Source: JALZAA01 sp046724435 | GTDB taxonomy: Bacteria; Actinomycetota; Acidimicrobiia; IMCC26256; JACDBD01 | NCBI GenBank assembly: GCA_046724435.1 | Contig: JBKOWN010000192.1 | Location: forward strand, 1-7,381 | DNA length: 7,381 nt | Direction: 5' to 3' | In this document: in pieces, positions 5,925 through 7,381 of the stretch | Numbering within the stretch: the stretch's first letter is position 1 | Layout of the letters: each line of letters begins with the position of its first letter | Notes under the pieces: model-generated | What the model was told of the DNA's origin: nothing | Database searches by the model: none | The model's input: only the letters and a program-made list of their open reading frames with translations | Position numbers and translations under genes: made by a program

Positions 5925-6869
5925 ATGCGTTGGACCGCTGTGGTGAACCCCACCGCGGGTCGCGGGCGGACCCGGAAGCTGCTCCCCCGGCTCGTCGACG
6001 CGCTCGCCGGCATCGACCTCGACGTCGACGTGCGCGTCTCCGAGGACCTCGACGACGCGATGGGGATTGCCCGGAGCGCGTTCGACGACGGACGCGGTGT
6101 GGCCGCCTGCGGCGGGGACGGGACCGTGAACGCCCTGGCGGGGGTGGCCGCGGACCACGGTGGCGTGCTCGGCATCGTGCCCACCGGCGCCGGCAACGAC
6201 TTCGCCCGCCACCTCGGCCTCGATCGCCGCCACTGGCTCGACGCGGTCGCCCTCCTCGAGACCGGGCAGGTCGGAGCGGTCGACCTCGGCCGAGCCGAGC
6301 TGGCCGGAGACGGCGACGCGACCGGGACGACCGTCCGGTGGTTCACCTCCGTCGCGAACGCCGGATTCGATTCCGAAGCCAACCGCTGGGCCAACGGCAT
6401 CCAGTGGGCGAGCGGCACGACGCTCTATGTGCTCGCGGTGCTCCGCACGCTGGCGACGTACCGGCCGCACCGATTCCGCCTCACGGTGGACGGCGACGAG
6501 CACGACATCGAGGCGTGGCTCGTCGCGATCGGCAACACGCGCGGTTACGCGGGCGGGATGCAGGTCACGCCGGGCGCCGAGCTCGACGACGGGCAGCTCG
6601 ACGTCTGCGTCGTGGGTGCGGTGTCCCGGTTCGAGTTCCTGCGCTCGTTCCCACGCGTCTTTCGCGGCACGCACGTGTCCCACCCGGCTGTCGAAATGCA
6701 TCGAGGAAAGGTGGTCGAGCTGGCATCACTCGATGCGTCGCCTGCGATCGAGCTGTTCGGAGCGGGCGAGCGCATCGGCCCGTTGCCGGCGAGGCTGGAG
6801 GCGGTTCCGGGCGAGCTGCAGGTCGTCGTGCCGGACAGCGCGCCGGTGCCCAAGCAGCGTCGCCCGTGA
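5925..6869 (+). CDS. Diacylglycerol/sphingosine-kinase-like lipid kinase (314 aa)
   Basis: Soluble DAGK/SphK/YegS-family kinase, expected to phosphorylate a lipid alcohol such as diacylglycerol with ATP at the inner membrane face; in actinobacteria relatives serve phospholipid and mannoside-lipid metabolism. Visible: NPTAGRGR (8-15), nucleotide-binding GGDGTVNALAG (63-73), PTGAGNDFAR (86-95), NAGFDSEANRW (145-155), and GGMQVTPGAELDDGQLDV (210-227) with the D-G-x-L-D element. The C-terminal block LFGAGERIGPLP (277-288) aligns with the family's DGE-x-x-G-x-L-P but has Ala280 where Asp is expected. Length is typical (about 300). The frame runs open back to 5130 opposite uppS; ATG 5925 is chosen because the family N-terminus starts there and a TACGAT -10 lies 8 nt upstream. 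It is divergent from uppS and convergent with the cupredoxin gene, one base away. Substrate is not determinable. Confidence 0.92.
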   Translation: MRWTAVVNPTAGRGRTRKLLPRLVDALAGIDLDVDVRVSEDLDDAMGIARSAFDDGRGVAACGGDGTVNALAGVAADHGGVLGIVPTGAGNDFARHLGLDRRHWLDAVALLETGQVGAVDLGRAELAGDGDATGTTVRWFTSVANAGFDSEANRWANGIQWASGTTLYVLAVLRTLATYRPHRFRLTVDGDEHDIEAWLVAIGNTRGYAGGMQVTPGAELDDGQLDVCVVGAVSRFEFLRSFPRVFRGTHVSHPAVEMHRGKVVELASLDASPAIELFGAGERIGPLPARLEAVPGELQVVVPDSAPVPKQRRP

Positions 6870-6874
6870 CTCAC
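6866..6874. other. Convergent stop codons inside a perfect palindrome, 1-bp gene gap
   Basis: The plus-strand TGA (6867-6869) and minus-strand TGA (6873-6871) are separated by one base. Together they form the centre of the 11-bp palindrome CGTGACTCACG (6865-6875). There is no room for separate terminators and no T-run, so each transcript probably extends into the opposite gene. Confidence 0.6.
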
Positions 6875-7284
6875 GTGACCGTGATCGTGCCCTGCATGCC
6901 CGCCGCGCGATGGCCGGGAATGTCGCAGTAGAACGTGTACATCCCCGCCTTCAGGTTCACCTTCAGCTCGGCGGACTTACCGCTGGCCGCTTCGAGCTTG
7001 AAGCCGGGCACCTTCCCGCCCGCGAACACCAGCGTGTGGAGCCCCCCCTCGCTGTCCAGCTTGATCGCGTCAACTCCCGCAGGCGCGTCAACGTTCCTCG
7101 GGTCGAAGAAGAAGTTGCCGCCCTTGATGTCGATGGTCTGCCGGGCCGGTCCACTCGGCTGCTTGTAGCTCGAGCCGCCGCCACCGCCCCCGCCCCCGCA
7201 CGCGGCGAGTATCGCCGTCGTCGCGAGCGCGATGACGCCTGCTCCGGCCCAACGTCGAGCGCGTCCCCGCTCCATGTTCTCCAT
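6871..7284 (-). CDS. Cupredoxin (plastocyanin-like) lipoprotein (137 aa)
   Basis: Predicted exported type 1 copper protein, tethered outside the membrane and likely an electron carrier. Visible: Arg-rich n-region, hydrophobic stretch (about 13-28), lipobox LAAC with Cys29, a run of eight glycines (30-37) and a flexible linker, then a cupredoxin fold (about 48-137). Likely copper ligands are His83 (GLHTLVF), Cys120, His125 and Met130, in the tight YCDIPGHRAAGMQGTITV loop. The start is ATG 7284 or ATG 7275: AGGAG (7292-7288) is 3 nt before the first and 12 nt before the second, so the choice is uncertain. A paralogous gene ends 14 nt upstream on the same strand, forming a likely operon. The redox partner cannot be told; respiratory or copper-related roles are both possible. 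Confidence 0.9.
   Translation of the reverse strand: MENMERGRARRWAGAGVIALATTAILAACGGGGGGGGSSYKQPSGPARQTIDIKGGNFFFDPRNVDAPAGVDAIKLDSEGGLHTLVFAGGKVPGFKLEAASGKSAELKVNLKAGMYTFYCDIPGHRAAGMQGTITVT
6896..6953. repeat. Direct repeat copy 1 (cupredoxin C-terminal coding)
   Basis: About 58 bp that match 7324-7381 imperfectly in the same orientation, offset 428. They encode the copper-binding end of two tandem cupredoxins. The encoded peptides share 17 of 26 residues by my count, including the shared YC-x-IPGHRAAGM core. The repeat reflects tandem gene duplication rather than a mobile element. Confidence 0.7.
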
Positions 7285-7298
7285 CAGCTCCTGATTCG

Positions 7299-7381
7299 CT
7301 ATCCGGCCGTCACTGTTGCTTCCATGCCGGCGGCGCGGTGGCCCGGAATGGTGCAGTAGATCGTGTACGTCCCCGGCTTGA
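7299..7381 (-). CDS. Second cupredoxin, C-terminal 26 residues only (5' part outside window)
   Basis: The minus strand reads KPGTYTIYCTIPGHRAAGME, then six more residues and TAG (7301-7299). The Cys, His and Met copper ligands occur in the same Y-C-x-I-P-G-H-R-A-A-G-M arrangement as in the downstream gene, so this is a paralog ending 14 nt before it. The start, signal peptide and first His ligand lie beyond the right edge. The tail ATVTAG departs from the GTITVT of its neighbour. The two genes are probably co-transcribed, with this one first. Confidence 0.85.
   Translation of the reverse strand, partial: KPGTYTIYCTIPGHRAAGMEATVTAG
7324..7381. repeat. Direct repeat copy 2 (cupredoxin C-terminal coding)
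   Basis: Partner of the copy at 6896-6953; it is cut by the window edge, so the true repeat may be longer. Most differences are at silent or conservative positions. Recombination between the copies would fuse the two cupredoxin genes in frame (offset 428 is not a multiple of three, but the coding frames correspond through the gene gap). Confidence 0.65.

Noticed and set aside
5799..6701. N-terminal extension of UppS by about 300 codons
   Set aside because: The frame is open but lies opposite the lipid kinase. The UppS start at 5798 has a strong AGGAG and the family N-terminus.
7173..7200. The Gly8 coding tract as a phase-variation site
   Set aside because: It is only two runs of five G split by C, followed by mixed Gly codons; too short and broken to expect frequent slippage.
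1..7381. A novel defence, mobile or CRISPR-like system
   Set aside because: Every sizeable frame with coding character belongs to a known housekeeping family. There are no integrase or transposase motifs, no spaced repeats and no compositional break.

Overview
This window is compact, high-GC chromosomal DNA. Long spurious reading frames run opposite almost every gene. The gene order uppS–recO–yccF–glyS(–DnaJ-like/RDD)–ppdK, the single-chain class II glycyl-tRNA synthetase and the strong GC bias suggest an actinobacterium. An Acidimicrobiia-like lineage is my best guess, but nothing here proves the rank. It looks like an ordinary housekeeping region. I found no phage, insertion sequence, CRISPR array, RNA gene or defence system.

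Layout, left to right. Positions 1-1641 (minus) hold the first 547 codons of pyruvate phosphate dikinase; the C-terminal third runs off the left edge. Positions 1678-2514 (minus) encode a J-like domain joined to an RDD membrane domain. Its start overlaps the stop of glycyl-tRNA synthetase (2511-3824, minus) in an ATGA. A small two-repeat YccF membrane protein (3874-4278), RecO (4322-5038) and the isoprenyl transferase UppS (5067-5798) follow upstream on the same strand. A 126-bp divergent intergenic region (5799-5924) separates uppS from a diacylglycerol/sphingosine-kinase-like lipid kinase on the plus strand (5925-6869). That kinase ends one base away from a convergent cupredoxin lipoprotein gene (6871-7284, minus). 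A second, paralogous cupredoxin gene enters from the right edge (7299-7381, minus). No gene-free stretch exceeds 126 bp.

Functionally, the minus-strand block combines envelope lipid-carrier synthesis (UppS), recombination repair (RecO), translation (GlyRS) and pyruvate/PEP interconversion (PPDK). Gene gaps are 28-49 bp or overlapping, so parts are probably co-transcribed. Internal promoters are likely at recO and glyS. The right edge is a small exported copper-protein cluster, presumably for electron transfer.

Points worth a second look: (1) three genes (glyS, recO, the lipid kinase) have a TANNNT hexamer 7-8 nt before the start codon, which predicts leaderless transcripts; two of them share the 11-mer CCGGTACGATC. 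(2) The J-like domain has no HPD motif. (3) PPDK has Val where the regulatory Thr normally sits, two residues before the catalytic His. (4) The lipid kinase has AGE in place of its C-terminal DGE motif. (5) A perfect 7-bp dyad lies in the divergent region over a possible uppS -10. (6) The convergent stop codons at 6867-6873 sit inside a perfect palindrome.
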